Source: Eledone cirrhosa (Eukaryota; Mollusca; Cephalopoda; Octopoda; Eledonidae). Taken from it: DNA of 64,000 nt. Made by a program: the position numbers and the translations under genes. Below are positions 34,191 to 44,318 of the stretch, piece after piece. Position 1 is the stretch's first letter. Each line of letters opens with the position of its first letter. Below the pieces are notes generated by a model. It made no database searches and was not told where the DNA came from. It saw nothing but the letters and a program-made list of their open reading frames with translations. The stretch covers positions 375,001-439,000 of the forward strand of contig OZ024747.1 in NCBI GenBank assembly GCA_964016885.1, read 5' to 3'.

Positions 34191-34300
34191 ATTTCTCATT
34201 CTTTCTTCTGATGAAGGACTAACGTCCGAAACGTTAAGACCCTCTTCCTGCTATATCAAGCGTTAACCTAATATATCCCTTCCATATACTATACTGATTG
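34191..34300 (+). repeat. Repeat carrying a minimal hammerhead (family 3), best copy
   Basis: TTCTGATGAAGGACTAACGTCC, CGAAACGTTAAGACC and CTGCTATATCAAGCGTTAACC match the repeats at 11.0, 12.4 and 40.2 kb. Confidence 0.75.
34204..34239 (+). ncRNA. Candidate minimal hammerhead (family 3)
   Basis: TCTT (34204-34207) pairs with AAGA (34236-34239). CTGATGA is at 34208-34214, then one unpaired A, GGAC TAAC GTCC as a 4-bp stem II, and GAA at 34228-34230. ACGT can give at most a 2-bp, loopless stem III, with T34235 at the cleavage position. Such short stem III forms would need to work as dimers; that is known for some retroelement hammerheads but not tested here. Confidence 0.6.
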
Positions 34301-34319
34301 TGGTGTTATTTCTCTTTAC

Positions 34320-34330
34320 CTTTTATAAAC

Positions 34331-34395
<65 letters not shown>
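34320..34395. repeat. (TA)n microsatellite
   Basis: Uninterrupted TA run of about 55 bp. Confidence 0.95.
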
Positions 34396-34396
<1 letters not shown>

Positions 34397-34847
34397 ACTA
34401 TATGTACATTGTTGTATGTGTGTGTGTTTCTGTGTATGTGTCTTTGTGTTGAAATCCCAAATATTCATAAATGTACGAAACCATTCAAATAGATATTTAT
34501 AGGCGTGTACAAGTATTCACATGCACTTGTGTGTGTATGTATGTATCATCATCATCATCATCACCGGTTTACGTCCGTTCTTCCACGCTAGCATGGATTA
34601 GACGGGTTGTCCTGTTGTGGGCAGTGTCTGGTCGGCTGACCATGCCTTGTTCATACAGGAACTGATTTGGCTTGATTTCTACAGCTGGATGCCCTTCCTA
34701 GCACCAACCTCATTTACAGTGAGTGCTGGGTGCTTTTTCGTGGCGCCTACACGTCCACTTTACAGTGTGGGCTGGGTGCTTTTTTGCCGTGGCACCTCCA
34801 TGACCACCTTGCAGTGGGAGGGTGTGGGGGCATATTGTCTATATGCT

Positions 34848-35711
34848 TCAGCTTGTACCCATGGGAGGTCGGGTACTCTGTATTACTGCGTGACGCCAGA
34901 GGTCACGGTCGTGTGTCATCGCCTTTGAGAGGTGTAATTGGGTAAGGTCGGCTTTTATCACCTCATCCCAGGTCATCTTGGGTCTCCCCACTCTGCGGTT
35001 TCCATCAACTTCTAGTGCTCTGCAATTTTTTATGCAGCTGTCATCCTTCATACGCATCACATGTCCATACCAACGCATCCGCCTCTCCTGCACACAGCAT
35101 TTGATTCCTCTTATGTTCAGTCTCTCTCTCAATTCATTTATGCTTTGTCGTTCGCGTATATTACTGTTACACATCCATCGGAGCATGCAGGCTTCGTTTC
35201 TCTCTAATCTACGTAAGTCTTCCACCTTCAGCGCCCAGGTCTCACTACCATGTAACATTGCTGTTCGGATACACGCATCATACAGTCTGCCTTTCATTTT
35301 GAGGGAGAAGCCTATTGTATCTAGCAGTGGTAGTAGTTCCCTGAACTTCTTCCATCCTGTTCTTACCCTAGTTATTGTACTTTCTGAACACCCACCTCCG
35401 CTGCTAATTCAGTCACCTAGGTAGCAGAAGCTGTCTACTGTCTCTACAGAGCCCTCCCAGAGATTGGTAGTACTTGTTTCCTGTGGCTGCTTGCTGCTTG
35501 CTGTCCCAGTACAGCTGCTGCATGTGAAGCCTACATTCTTAATTAAGCTTCCTGAGATCCTGCTACATCTCTTGTGTACCCATTGTTTGCATTTGGGGCA
35601 GAGAATGGTGTTCCTACCTACACCTTTCCTACATACTGAGCAAGGCCATTTCCCTGAGGGGATCTGGGTTCTGTTTTCTCGTCTACTTACAAGGACCTTA
35701 GTCTTAGTCAT
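34848..35711 (-). pseudogene. LINE PHD-like finger and C-terminal domain
   Basis: The frame starts MTKTKVLVSRRENRTQIPSG, then the finger CSVC-x9-CPKC-x4-H-x2-C followed by CSSC, then SFCYLGD. A CGA to TGA change then gives a stop. It continues ISSGGGCSES, GWKKFRELLPLL, KMKGRLYDACIRTAMLHGSE and the LRRLERNEACMLRWMC and MRWYGHVMRMKDDS blocks to AVIQSTRPPMGTS. It is almost identical to the copy at 9988-10857, so the two are the same subfamily. Confidence 0.88.
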
Positions 35712-36765
35712 GTTGTCCCTGCTTCCAAGTTTGGAATTTCTTCTCTAGTTCTACCATAGATTCAGCTATAAGTGCGAGGTCATCTGCATACAGGAGTTCC
35801 CATGGGTATCCGGTCTTAAACTCCTCCGTTATTGCCTGCAGGACTATGATGAACAGGAGAGGGCTAAGAACAGAGCCCTGGTGGACCCCAACCTGTACGC
35901 TAAATTCCTCGCTAATCCTAACTTTGCTGACTGCTCCCCTATACATGGCTTGTACAGCTTTCACAAGCCATTCATCTACTGCTAGTTTTCTAAGAGCCCA
36001 CCAGATTACAGCACGTGGAACTCTGTCAAAGGCTTTCTCGAGATCGAAAAATGCCAGGTAGAGTGGCTTACTTTTAGCTAGGTACTTTTCCTGTAACTGC
36101 CTCACAAGGAAGAGGGCATCAGTGGTGCCTCTTCCTGGTACAAACCCAAATTGCATCTCATCTAGTTTCACCCGGTCGCTAATCAACTGTGCTATAACTC
36201 TTTCTGTTACTTTCATGACCTGGTCCATCAGCTTTATACCTCTATAGTTTCCTCTATCGAGTGCATCACCTTTACCTTCGTAGCAGTTGACAATGATGCT
36301 ACTGCACCAATCTTTTGGTATGACACCTAGTATTATCTGGTTAACAATACGTGTGGTTATAGTGTGACCTACAGACCCAGATGCCTTCAGCATATTGGCA
36401 GCTATAGCCGATGGACCGGTTGCCTTCCCCATCTTCATATCTTTAATTGCCTTACTTACTACGCTGCTGCTGACTTGTACAGCTGGCCCCTCTATAGGGT
36501 CTACTTGGGGTAGGGTCTCTTCTTCCCATGCATACTCCTCATTTAGTAATCTATTATAATGACTCTTCCATGCATCTTTCTTCTCAGCACTTGTGAGGGC
36601 AAGCTCACCTTTATCATTCCGGATACACTTCTCTCCAATGACATCACAATTATCTCTGACACACTGCTTCGCAATCTTGAACACCTCCTGTTTCTGGTCC
36701 TCACGTTACAAAACATGCTTGAATTTTCTATCCTCTGCTTCCCTCCTAGCTAAGTATACTTGTCG
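35704..36765 (-). pseudogene. LINE reverse transcriptase domain
   Basis: Open for 326 codons from 36684, with RT landmarks in order: IKDMKMGKATGPSAI, GNYRGIKLMDQVMK, QFGFVPGRGTTDALFL, LAFFDLEKAFDRVPR (catalytic Asp), VHQGSVLSPLLF and WELLYADDLALIAES (catalytic YADD). Upstream sequence LARREAEDRKFKHVL is followed by a stop at about 36707, cutting it from the endonuclease. A ~25-bp deletion at about 35717 (compare KINLSKTKVLV in the 13.8-kb copy) ends the frame as KQGQHD. Confidence 0.9.
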
Positions 36766-36766
36766 C

Positions 36767-37631
36767 CTAGCTTCCCTCTTGGTCTCTATGTAATGTACCC
36801 TGCTCCCAGATCTTTCTTCTCCAGGTTGGCCTCTGTTTCCAGGTTCGTCTAGTTCTGACCGTGAGGTCGCTGACAACTAAGCAATGTTGGGAGGTACATT
36901 CCTCACTAGGGAAGGCTTTTGTGTTTACGACCGTCCATCTGTCACGTCCTCTGATGAGGATAAAATCTATCTGACTAGAATGCTCCCCTGATCTATAGGT
37001 GATCAGGTGGTTGTCGGGTTTTTTGAAGTTTGTGTTACATATCGACATGTCATTGGCGTTGCAGAATTCTAGAAGTCTGAATCCTTCTTCATTTCTTGTG
37101 CCAACAACATGGCCTCCATGGACTCTATTGAAGCCGTCACAGTGTTTACCTACGTGTCCGTTAAAATCTCCTGCGATGATTAGGAAGTCATTGTCGTTTG
37201 TTAGAGCAGTAGTGTACATTAGGGACTCGTAAAACCTATCCTTAAGTTCGTCTGGCAACCCTGATTGGGGTGCGTAAGCTGATATTATTGTGGTAATTGT
37301 TTTATTCGGGACTAGTCTAATGATTCTTGCATTTACCCTGTACACTGAGATTACTTTATCTACCCAGTTGTCAGCTAGTAGTATACCTACACCACTCATC
37401 CCATCGTCATTTCCCACCCAGAAAAATTTGTAGCACTGACTTTTTCCTTTAAGGACTCTAGCAGACTCTCCTCTCCATCTAATCTCTTGCACACAGCATA
37501 CATCAATTTCCTTTCGCTCTAGCATCTCTACGATTTCTCCTGCTCTTCCTTTCATCGTGCTTACATTGAAGGTACCAACTCGGAGTTTTGGGCATTTGTC
37601 GACACTCGTAGGGAAGGGTCGATTTTTGCAG

Positions 37632-37664
<33 letters not shown>

Positions 37665-37900
37665 TCGTCTCTCTGGATTGGCGCTTCACATGGGTGCTTG
37701 GTAGCTCGCGGATTCATATTCATTTCATCTATTAATTCAGAGTTGCTCCAATTTATTCTCAGCTCATCCATCCATACCGGTAGGAAAAATTCAGGGCTAG
37801 AAGAACAGTGGTGGTGGTAATAATGGCAGGGTGTGTTGGGCTGGGACAGGGGGAGGAGAGAGTTAGGTAGTAGTAGTAGTAGTAGTAGAAGAAATGGCAT
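36767..37900 (-). pseudogene. LINE APE-type endonuclease domain
   Basis: LRVGTFNVSTMKGRAGEIVE holds the first catalytic Asn, VCCVQEIRWRG the Glu, FLIIAGDFNGHVGK the Asp/Asn pair, SSQIDFILIRG the Asp, and TSQHCLVVSDL the His, so every residue expected of an APE nuclease is present. An in-frame AC repeat encodes HTHTHTHTH near residue 82. The start is uncertain: MNMNPRATKHPCEAP or MDELRINWSN are more likely than the leucine-rich upstream stretch. The frame is lost after KIWEQGTLHRDQEGS by a shift before the RT. Confidence 0.87.
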
Positions 37901-37947
37901 GCTGAGGTTTGATTGGTCGAATAGGCTATGGTGGTGGGAGGGAAATT

Positions 37948-38606
37948 GTGAGGTAGAGAGAGGGTCGCCGTCAAGGCTAACAAACTATAGAATACAGCAT
38001 GGCAAAATAGCCGATAGAATACAGCAACAATAATATTAATAATAGCCAGTCATGGAAAAATAGACAGTCAGCATGGTAGGAAATAGGATAACAAAATAGA
38101 TGTGTTGTGGTGGCTGAAATACCTGGCCAGATTTGTATGGATGGATGACTGGAACGTAGCTAAATCAACTCTAGTGATTCATTTTAGCCTTTCAGGGTAG
38201 AGTGTGTCTTATCTCTTCAATAACTTTAAGATGAGTGAGGAGGAATGGGTGAAGAGGGAACGGGAGGTAATAGGTGGCTTAGAGATAGAGATAGAGAGAG
38301 AGAGAGAGAGGGTAGCCATCATAGAGAGAGAGATAGAGAGAGGATTGCCATCATAGAGAGAGGGTCGCCGTCAAGGCTAACAAACTATAGAATACAGCAT
38401 GGCAAAGTAGCCGATAGAATACAGCAACAATAATAATAATAATAGCCAGTCATGGCCTGTAGCCTTAGATGGAAAAATAGACAGAGTCAGCATGGTAGGG
38501 AAAAATGAGGATAACAAAATAGATGTGTTGTGGTGGCTGAAATACCTGGCCAGATTTGTATGGATGGATGACTGGAACATAGCTAAATCAACTCTAGTGA
38601 TTCATT
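37948..38606 (-). repeat. Duplicated ~240-bp segment, probable LINE 5' UTR
   Basis: AGAGAGAGGGTCGCCGTCAAGG to CTAGTGATTCATTTT occurs at 37957-38189 and again at 38355-38606. The copies differ mainly by indels, for example the insert GCCTGTAGCCTTAGAT at 38456. About 165 bp including (GATA/GAGA)n separates them. Its place just upstream of the endonuclease on the minus strand suggests tandem promoter-like monomers, which is inference. Confidence 0.7.
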
Positions 38607-38850
38607 TTGTATGTGTGTATGTGTTTGTGTGTGTATATACATGTGTTTGTATGTATGTGTTTGTATATGTTTGTGTGTGTATATATATGTGTTTGTATAT
38701 GTTTGTGTGTATATATATATGTGTTTGTATATGTTTGTGTGTGTATATATATGTGTTTGTATATGTTTGTGTGTGTATTTATGTATTTGTATGTGTGTGA
38801 GTATATGTGGATGTGTATATATATGTATGTGTGTGTAGGTGTGTGTTTGT
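38607..38850. repeat. GT/TA-rich ~30-bp minisatellite
   Basis: GTGTGTATATATATGTGTTT, GTATATGTTT repeats give tyrosine, cysteine and valine frames on plus and histidine/threonine frames on minus. Confidence 0.92.
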
Positions 38851-39502
38851 TTGAGGCAGATAAAATTGTCTTGGTGTTTCTTCAAGAGACAACATTCCAA
38901 TCTACAGATAAGAATCTGACATTTTGGAAATATTTCATGCAAGGAATTATCATGGAATTCAACTGAATGCAACAGTTTGTTGTACTGTTGGGGGGGGTCC
39001 TGGAGTGAGAGGATGGGGTAGTTGCGATGTCATTTTATAGGGATCAGTTTTGGTTAGATGGTAAATGAACAGTGCAACTTTCAGAATAACTGCATGTGTG
39101 TGTACACACGTGTATACATGTGTGTGTGCGCGCACATGTACGCATGTGCATCAGTCAATATTTATATCTTCTCTGTCTCTTTTCTTTCCATATGATATCG
39201 CTGTCAGTGATGTTTGTTTATGTCTTGCATAAACAGATGTCCCATGATGCACTGTTAGATATGCAAAGATCCATACCTCACTTAAAAAGTAAAAAACATA
39301 ATGTTGATGATTAGAAGGATGATATATATATATATATATATCAACATCATCATAGTCATTTAACATCCACTTTCCCTGATATATATATATATCATGATGA
39401 TGATATACATACATACACACACACACATATATATATTATTGGCAGCATGACTCTCAATTGTGAAGATCCTGTGCTGGTGTTCAAAATACTTTTATTTATA
39501 AA
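38851..39502. other. No recognisable gene
   Basis: It holds a short LINE-tail fragment (39338-39377, minus strand: ATCATCATAGTCATTTAACATCC) between TA runs. No coding region. Confidence 0.5.
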
Positions 39503-39587
39503 GCTGTTATACATATTTCAATGGTGATCATGGCTGGCTACGTAATACTTCCATCATATAACCAGTAATGTGGCATCATCAGACAGC
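39503..39587 (-). ncRNA. Hammerhead-like motif with long stem II (family 2-like)
   Basis: On the minus strand GCTGT precedes CTGATGA (39576-39582). A ~55-nt insert contains an 8-bp helix CTGGTTAT/GTAGCCAG. Then come GAA (39517-39519), ATATGTAT and A, and ACAGC, which pairs perfectly with GCTGT. The base of stem II next to the core pairs poorly. Confidence 0.55.
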
Positions 39588-39721
39588 ATCTTATTATTTA
39601 AGGTTATGATTCCAATGCAACACAAGCTATATATATATAAATATATATAAATAAATATATTAGAAAGTGAGGTTTTTTTTACAAAATGAAAAATAACCGA
39701 GGTGTCCTACACGAGTGAAAG

Positions 39722-40030
39722 TATAAAGAAAAAAAGATGAAATCGAAAATGCAACTGGAGTCTTATTTTTAAAAAAAATATATATATTTATTTGGTTCCT
39801 TTACTGGTTTCGCAGTTCTTCTACTTTTCAAAAGTAGAGTTGAGATGGAGGGTCTGTGGTTTTTCTCACAGAGATGTGAGAAAAACCACAGACCCTCCAT
39901 CTCAACTCTACTTTTGAAAAGTAGAAGAACTGCGAAACCAGTAAAGGAACCAAATAAATATATATATTTTGTATTTTTTTTTAAAATAAGACTCCAGTTG
40001 CATTTTCGATTTCATCTTTTTTTCTTTATA
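39722..40030. repeat. ~150-bp-arm foldback palindrome
   Basis: Left arm TATAAAGAAAAAAAGATGAAA..TTCTCACA (39722-39870) is mirrored by TGTGAGAA..TTTCATCTTTTTTTCTTTATA (39875-40030) around GAGA. The arms are nearly identical; differences are confined to A/T runs. Inside each arm is a smaller hairpin (CTACTTTTCAAAAGTAG). It could be a foldback transposon or a retroelement end duplicated head-to-head. Confidence 0.88.
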
Positions 40031-40089
40031 TAAATATATATATGTGTGTGTGTGTGTATGTATGTGTATATAAATATATATATAGCTGA

Positions 40090-40312
40090 CTGACTACACA
40101 TGTGATTTTTTTCTCATTTTTTCCCTTTCTTTCTTATTTTTTATCTTTCTATTTTATTTTTTATTTCTAATTCTATCTTCTGATGAAGGACTGGTGTCCA
40201 AAACATTAAAACTCTCTTCCTGTTATTTCAAGCATTAAACTAATATATTTCTTCAACAAACTGTCATTTGCTTAATTATTTCTGTTTACTTTTTACATAC
40301 CTTTATTCATAT
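40090..40312 (+). repeat. Repeat with degenerate minimal hammerhead (family 3)
   Basis: The core at 40176-40211 reads TCTT, CTGATGA, A, GGACTGGTGTCC and then AAAACATTAAAA, so GAAA and stem I are damaged. The following TTTCAAGCATTAAACTAATATATTTCTTC matches the family. Confidence 0.7.
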
Positions 40313-40314
40313 CA

Positions 40315-40433
40315 CGATCATCATCACCGTTTAAGATCTATTTTTCCATGCTTACATGGATCGTCCACCTTATGAGACAAGTCTGACCAGTTGGCTGTGC
40401 CATACCTTGCTCAAACGGAACTGTATTTTGGCT

Positions 40434-40438
<5 letters not shown>
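40315..40438 (-). mobile_element. LINE 3' end fragment
   Basis: ATCATCATCACCGTTTAAGATC, TTTTCCATGCTTACATGG and CATACCTTGCTCAAACGGAACTG are a diverged version of the end at 9.7 kb. Confidence 0.65.
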
Positions 40439-40465
<27 letters not shown>

Positions 40466-40469
<4 letters not shown>

Positions 40470-40774
40470 TCATCATCATTTTTACGTCCACTTTTCCCTG
40501 CTTGCAAGGGTGAGACGGGAACTGATTCTAGCTTGATTTCTACAGCTGGATGCCCTTCCTAACACCAACCTCATTTACAGTGAGTGCTGGGTGCTTTTTT
40601 GACGTGGCACCTCCACGATCACTTTGCAGTAGAATAAACAGGCTGTGTAAACCGGAGCAATGTGAAATAAAGTGTCTTGCTCAAGGAAACAACACATCAC
40701 CTGGTCTGAGAATTGAACTCACAACCTTTCGATTGCAAGGCCAATGCTCTAACCACTAAGCCATGTGCCTCCAT
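40466..40774 (-). repeat. tRNA-derived SINE with LINE-type tail
   Basis: Same parts as the copy at 11320. It lacks about 30 bp in the middle (AGTAGAATAAACAGGCTGTG) and is bounded by (TA)n on the left and (CA)n at 40778-40830 on the right. Confidence 0.87.
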
Positions 40775-40830
<56 letters not shown>

Positions 40831-41685
40831 GTTATGAAACGAAAGGAGCTGTGTGGTTACTAAAAACAAGGTTTAGGATGGTGGCTAGGACGGAACAGGA
40901 GGAGAAAGGAAGGAGTTTCCATCGTCAGCTGTAAATGTATCCCGAACCGATGTTTCGACGCTGAACTACAGGACATCGGTGTAGTTCGGGTGCACCCGAG
41001 GCCTTTTATTAATCAAAAGGCCAGGTGGAAAAGGAGAGAGAAAAAAGGAGAGAGAAAAGGAAGGAGAGGGAAAGGAGGAAGAACAGGGGGGGGGGGGGGG
41101 TGAGGAGAGAGGAAGAAGGGGAAAAATAGGAAAGGAGTAGAAGAAAACAAATGTGTACAGGTCTCATCGTGGGAAGACACAGGTGAAAGAAACATGCAAA
41201 AAAGTAACAATGGAAAAATAGGGAAAGTAAGTTGTGGCCAACCTGGGAGACTTTAGCCTGGTGGTCAGCTATGACTCAGAGCTGGTATAATCGTGCTGCC
41301 TCTCGCATAGACAGGAGAAAGTGAGAGAGAGACACGGGCAACAAAAAGTGAGGAGGAGAAAGGAAAGGGGGATAATCCAGAAGGGTTTTTTTACGACAGT
41401 GGTAAAAACGTACCGCAAAGATTGCGGACAGAGAGGCCACCATATATATGAAAGGAGTCAGGACCCCAACAGGGTATCTTACCACACTTTCTTTGTTATA
41501 TATATATATATATAAGTTTGTGCATACATGAATGTGTGTTTGTAGTTGTACATACATTTGTGACTTTTTTCCTTCTCCTTTCTATTTGTGTATATGTCTG
41601 TGTGAATATGTTTTTCACTTAGCCATAATAAATGGATATTTAACTCCACATCGGTATTGAGTACTCATTCTCACGTCTATCAACA

Positions 41686-41721
<36 letters not shown>
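40831..41721. other. No recognisable gene
   Basis: CCCGAACCGATGTTTCGACG and CATCGGTGTAGTTCGGG (40930-40990) form an imperfect inverted repeat. 41020-41150 is purine-rich with poly-G at 41088. No coding frame. Confidence 0.5.
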
Positions 41722-41724
<3 letters not shown>

Positions 41725-42475
41725 TACTCAGCTGTAGAAATGAGATGATAGGGACTGGGATCCATATCATTCCTCTGCAAAGAGGTCGTGGAGGTGCCAC
41801 GGCAAAAAAGCACTCACTGTATATATATATGTTTACTCAGCTGTAGAAATGAGATGATAGGGATTGGGATCCATATCATTCCACTGCAAAGAGGTCGTGG
41901 AGGTGCCACGGCAAAAAAGCACCCAGCACTCACTGTAAATGAGGTTGGTGTTAGGAAGGGCATCCAGAAAAACCTGGGACGATTTGATAAATTCCAACCT
42001 TACACACTTGCACCTGTCTAAGACAATGTCACTGGACCGAGATCTTTGGCGCTACGCAGTAATACAGAAGACCCACCTTGCCTATGTACAAAGCGAAACC
42101 TATAGTCAGTAGGCACCTCTTAATCAAATATACACCCCCATCCGACTAACCCAACTCCCCCACCCCCATCAACACCACCCCTTTTTCTATGTTGGTACCA
42201 CAACATCCAGTCCGAAATAAATGAGGTTGTGTAGGTGTCACGACAAAAAAAATCACACAGTCCACGCTGTAATGTGGCCATGTAAGTGACACGGGAAAAA
42301 CCTCCCAGTCCACACTGTAAACGTGGTTGGTGTTAGGAAGGGCATCCAGCCGTAGAAGACCTGCCAGACAGTCCCATACGAGTGAGACGACCAATCTTGC
42401 CTCAAGTGGGACAATTCCCGTCTAAACCCATGCTAGCGTGGAAGATAGACGTTAAACATTGATGATGATGATGAT
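41722..42475 (+). mobile_element. SINE-LINE chimera
   Basis: A SINE body segment (41722-41818) is repeated after a TA run (41831-41967). At GGAAGGGCATCCAG it switches to LINE coding sequence (AAAAACCTGGGACGATTTGA, corresponding to the KTWDDL block of the 13.8-kb LINE) and continues through the LINE 3' UTR to (GATGAT)n at 42475. Because the SINE and LINE share the GGAAGGGCATCCAG phrase, the junction looks like template switching or recombination in that phrase. Confidence 0.78.
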
Positions 42476-42689
42476 ATGTGTGTATTTAGATTTGTGGTTC
42501 ACCACTTGATAGAACTGGTCATTTCGTATAGTCAACCATGATGTAATATTAGGAAAAGCACTCAACATTATGCAAATAATCCATCTTTGCTGTTGAATCT
42601 TGTTGGTGGTGTGAGAACGGAATTAATTATTATTGAGTAAAATGACAGGAGGCCAGACTGATGAAATTCCTTCAAAGATTTATTATTGC
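42476..42689. other. No recognisable gene
   Basis: Mixed sequence, no motif recognised. Confidence 0.45.
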
Positions 42690-42751
42690 AAACACTATGT
42701 ACATTTCAGTGACCAAGTTCCATAAGATCCTGGTGACATCATCAGGTGTTT
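42690..42751 (-). ncRNA. Candidate hammerhead ribozyme (family 2-like), all helices intact
   Basis: On the minus strand AAACAC (42746-42751) pairs perfectly with GTGTTT (42690-42695). Between them are CTGATGA (42739-42745), stem II TGTCACCAG with CTTGGTCACT (C-C mismatch at the fourth position), GAA (42705-42707), the self-complementary ATGTACAT, and A at the cleavage position. Sequence outside the motif is unlike the other copies, so this is another element. Confidence 0.75.
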
Positions 42752-43261
42752 ATTGCATAAAAGTTATATAATAAAGAAATAATGGTAAACAATCCAAGAA
42801 CCTAAAAAAATAGAGAAAAATGTTTATGACTGGAAGGCAGTCAGGGCCAGCTGTCGCCAGTTTGGCTGACCACCTTCATACTATATGTATATATGTGTGG
42901 GCTCCATTAGCCATGGAGAAGGCAACCCATCTAGGAAAGCAGTCACTCAGAATAAAAACTGATGCAGAGTAGAGAGGACTCTTCAGTCCAGTCTTCTTGT
43001 ATGACATATGCACAGTAGCTTGAGAGGCTATATCATGTGCTAGTGGCACAAATAATACACTCAGTCCATGCTTTAAAATAGTTGGTGATAGGAAGGTATC
43101 CAGCCAGTAAAACCTTGCTAAAACTATGCCAAGTACAACACATATATCCTTAGGTACACTTTTGCAGTCATTGTAACTTTGTTAATTCATCTATGTTGTT
43201 TTGTTGTGTTCGACACAGAGAACTAATTTTGTTATTTTTATTTGTTTCAGGTGAGTTTGTT
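42752..43261. other. No recognisable gene
   Basis: A weak LINE/SINE echo is at 43062-43110 (TCAGTCCATGCTTTAAAATAG, AGGAAGGTATCCAGCCAG). No coding region. Confidence 0.5.
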
Positions 43262-43450
43262 TTGGTTCTCTACATCTGTGTCTGGTCTTGTACACCCCAC
43301 ATAAGGGTAAGGTTCTCTACATCTGTGTCTGGTCTTGTACACCCCACACAAGGGTAAGGTTCTCTACATCTGTGTCTGGTCTTGTACACCTCACACAAGG
43401 GTAAGGTTCTCTACATCTGTGTCTGGTCTGTACACTCCACACAAGGGTAA
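43262..43450. repeat. ~48-bp tandem repeat, four units
   Basis: GGTTCTCTACATCTGTGTCT, GGTCTTGTACACCCCACACA, AGGGTAA repeats four times with few changes. Confidence 0.92.
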
Positions 43451-43550
43451 GCAGAATGTACATATCTTAACATCCAACAAGTAAGGTGAATCACGTGTAT
43501 TACAGATGACAACAATATTAAGTTGCTCTTTTTATTGTTGTTATTGCTTA

Positions 43551-43985
43551 GCCCCAGGTTATGATCAAATGTCTTCCACACATGACCATCCTATCTTCTT
43601 CGCATGTCACATGTAATAGTCTCAGTACTTTTTTCAGTCCACTGAATTCTGATTTCAAATCCCATCATGGCCAACTTTGCTGTTCATCCTTCTGAGGTCA
43701 ATAACTAAATCTAAGACTGGGGACAGTTCTCTCTCACTCCAGAAGAAAATGGCTATGTTCCAACTTCAAGAGAGATGGGCTCTGACAGATTTAAAATACC
43801 CAAGACTCATCATGTATGAGGATTGACTCCCCCAGAAATTAAGAGTCCTTTATCTTTTACCCAACCCTTCCACTGATCTGATGCCCTTCACTGCTACTTA
43901 TTTTATCTGATACCCTTGTAATGATGAAAGGCAAAGTTAACCTCAGTAGGATTTGAATTTATTGCTAGCAAGTCAGATAAAGACC
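43551..43985. repeat. Dispersed repeat plus second-SINE fragments
   Basis: GCTTAGCCCCAGGTTATGATC..GACCATCCTATCTTC belongs to the dispersed repeat also at 47.9 and 61.5 kb. 43630-43720 (plus) and 43905-43985 (minus) are diverged pieces of the second SINE family. Confidence 0.6.
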
Positions 43986-44139
43986 TCCTTTGGTCACAAA
44001 TAACCATGGTATTTGCACCTAGAAAGTTCCCTTCCAAGGAACAAGTCTGGACAAAGTGTGTTTGTGGAAGACCCGCAGTCACCCATGCATATGAGTCTCC
44101 CCTCTTCATGTCAACAATGTTGTCCAAAAGAAAGACAAA

Positions 44140-44318
44140 CGCTGGTACAGCTTGGCATCAGTGACATTGCAGCTCATTTCTACAGCAGAGTGAACTGGCG
44201 CAACATGAAATGAAGTGTCTTGGTCAAGAACACAATGCATCACCCAGTCTGGGAATTGAACTCAGAACCTCACAATTGTAAGCCCAACACTCTAGCCACT
44301 AAGCCATGTGCTTTCACA
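44140..44318 (-). repeat. tRNA-derived SINE, subfamily of the 602 copy
   Basis: The minus strand reads AAAGCACATGGCTTAGTGGCTAGAG, then GTGAGGTTCTGAGTTCAATTCC, GACACTTCATTTCATG and CACTCTGCTGTAGAAATG. The B-box-like motif is intact. Confidence 0.82.

Larger units (their letters stand above)
34545..38606 (-). mobile_element. Nearly full-length RTE-like LINE
   Basis: Read on the minus strand: a possible 5' UTR (38606-37760), an APE-type endonuclease (about 37580-36850), reverse transcriptase (36684-35712), PHD-like finger and C-terminal domain (35711-34848), 3' UTR, and an ACGTAAACCGGTGATGATGAT tail at 34545. The endonuclease resembles the RTE-derived domain of craniofacial development protein 2 of ruminants, which supports the RTE assignment. 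It is inactive: stops, frameshifts and a ~25-bp deletion break the frame. The right limit is set where unique sequence meets GT-rich repeats and is inferred. Confidence 0.85.

Noticed and set aside
40925..40995. Inverted repeat CCGAACCGATG..CATCGGTGTAGTTCGG with GTCGAAAC on the minus strand
   Set aside because: GAAAC is present but no CUGANGA box, so no ribozyme call was made.
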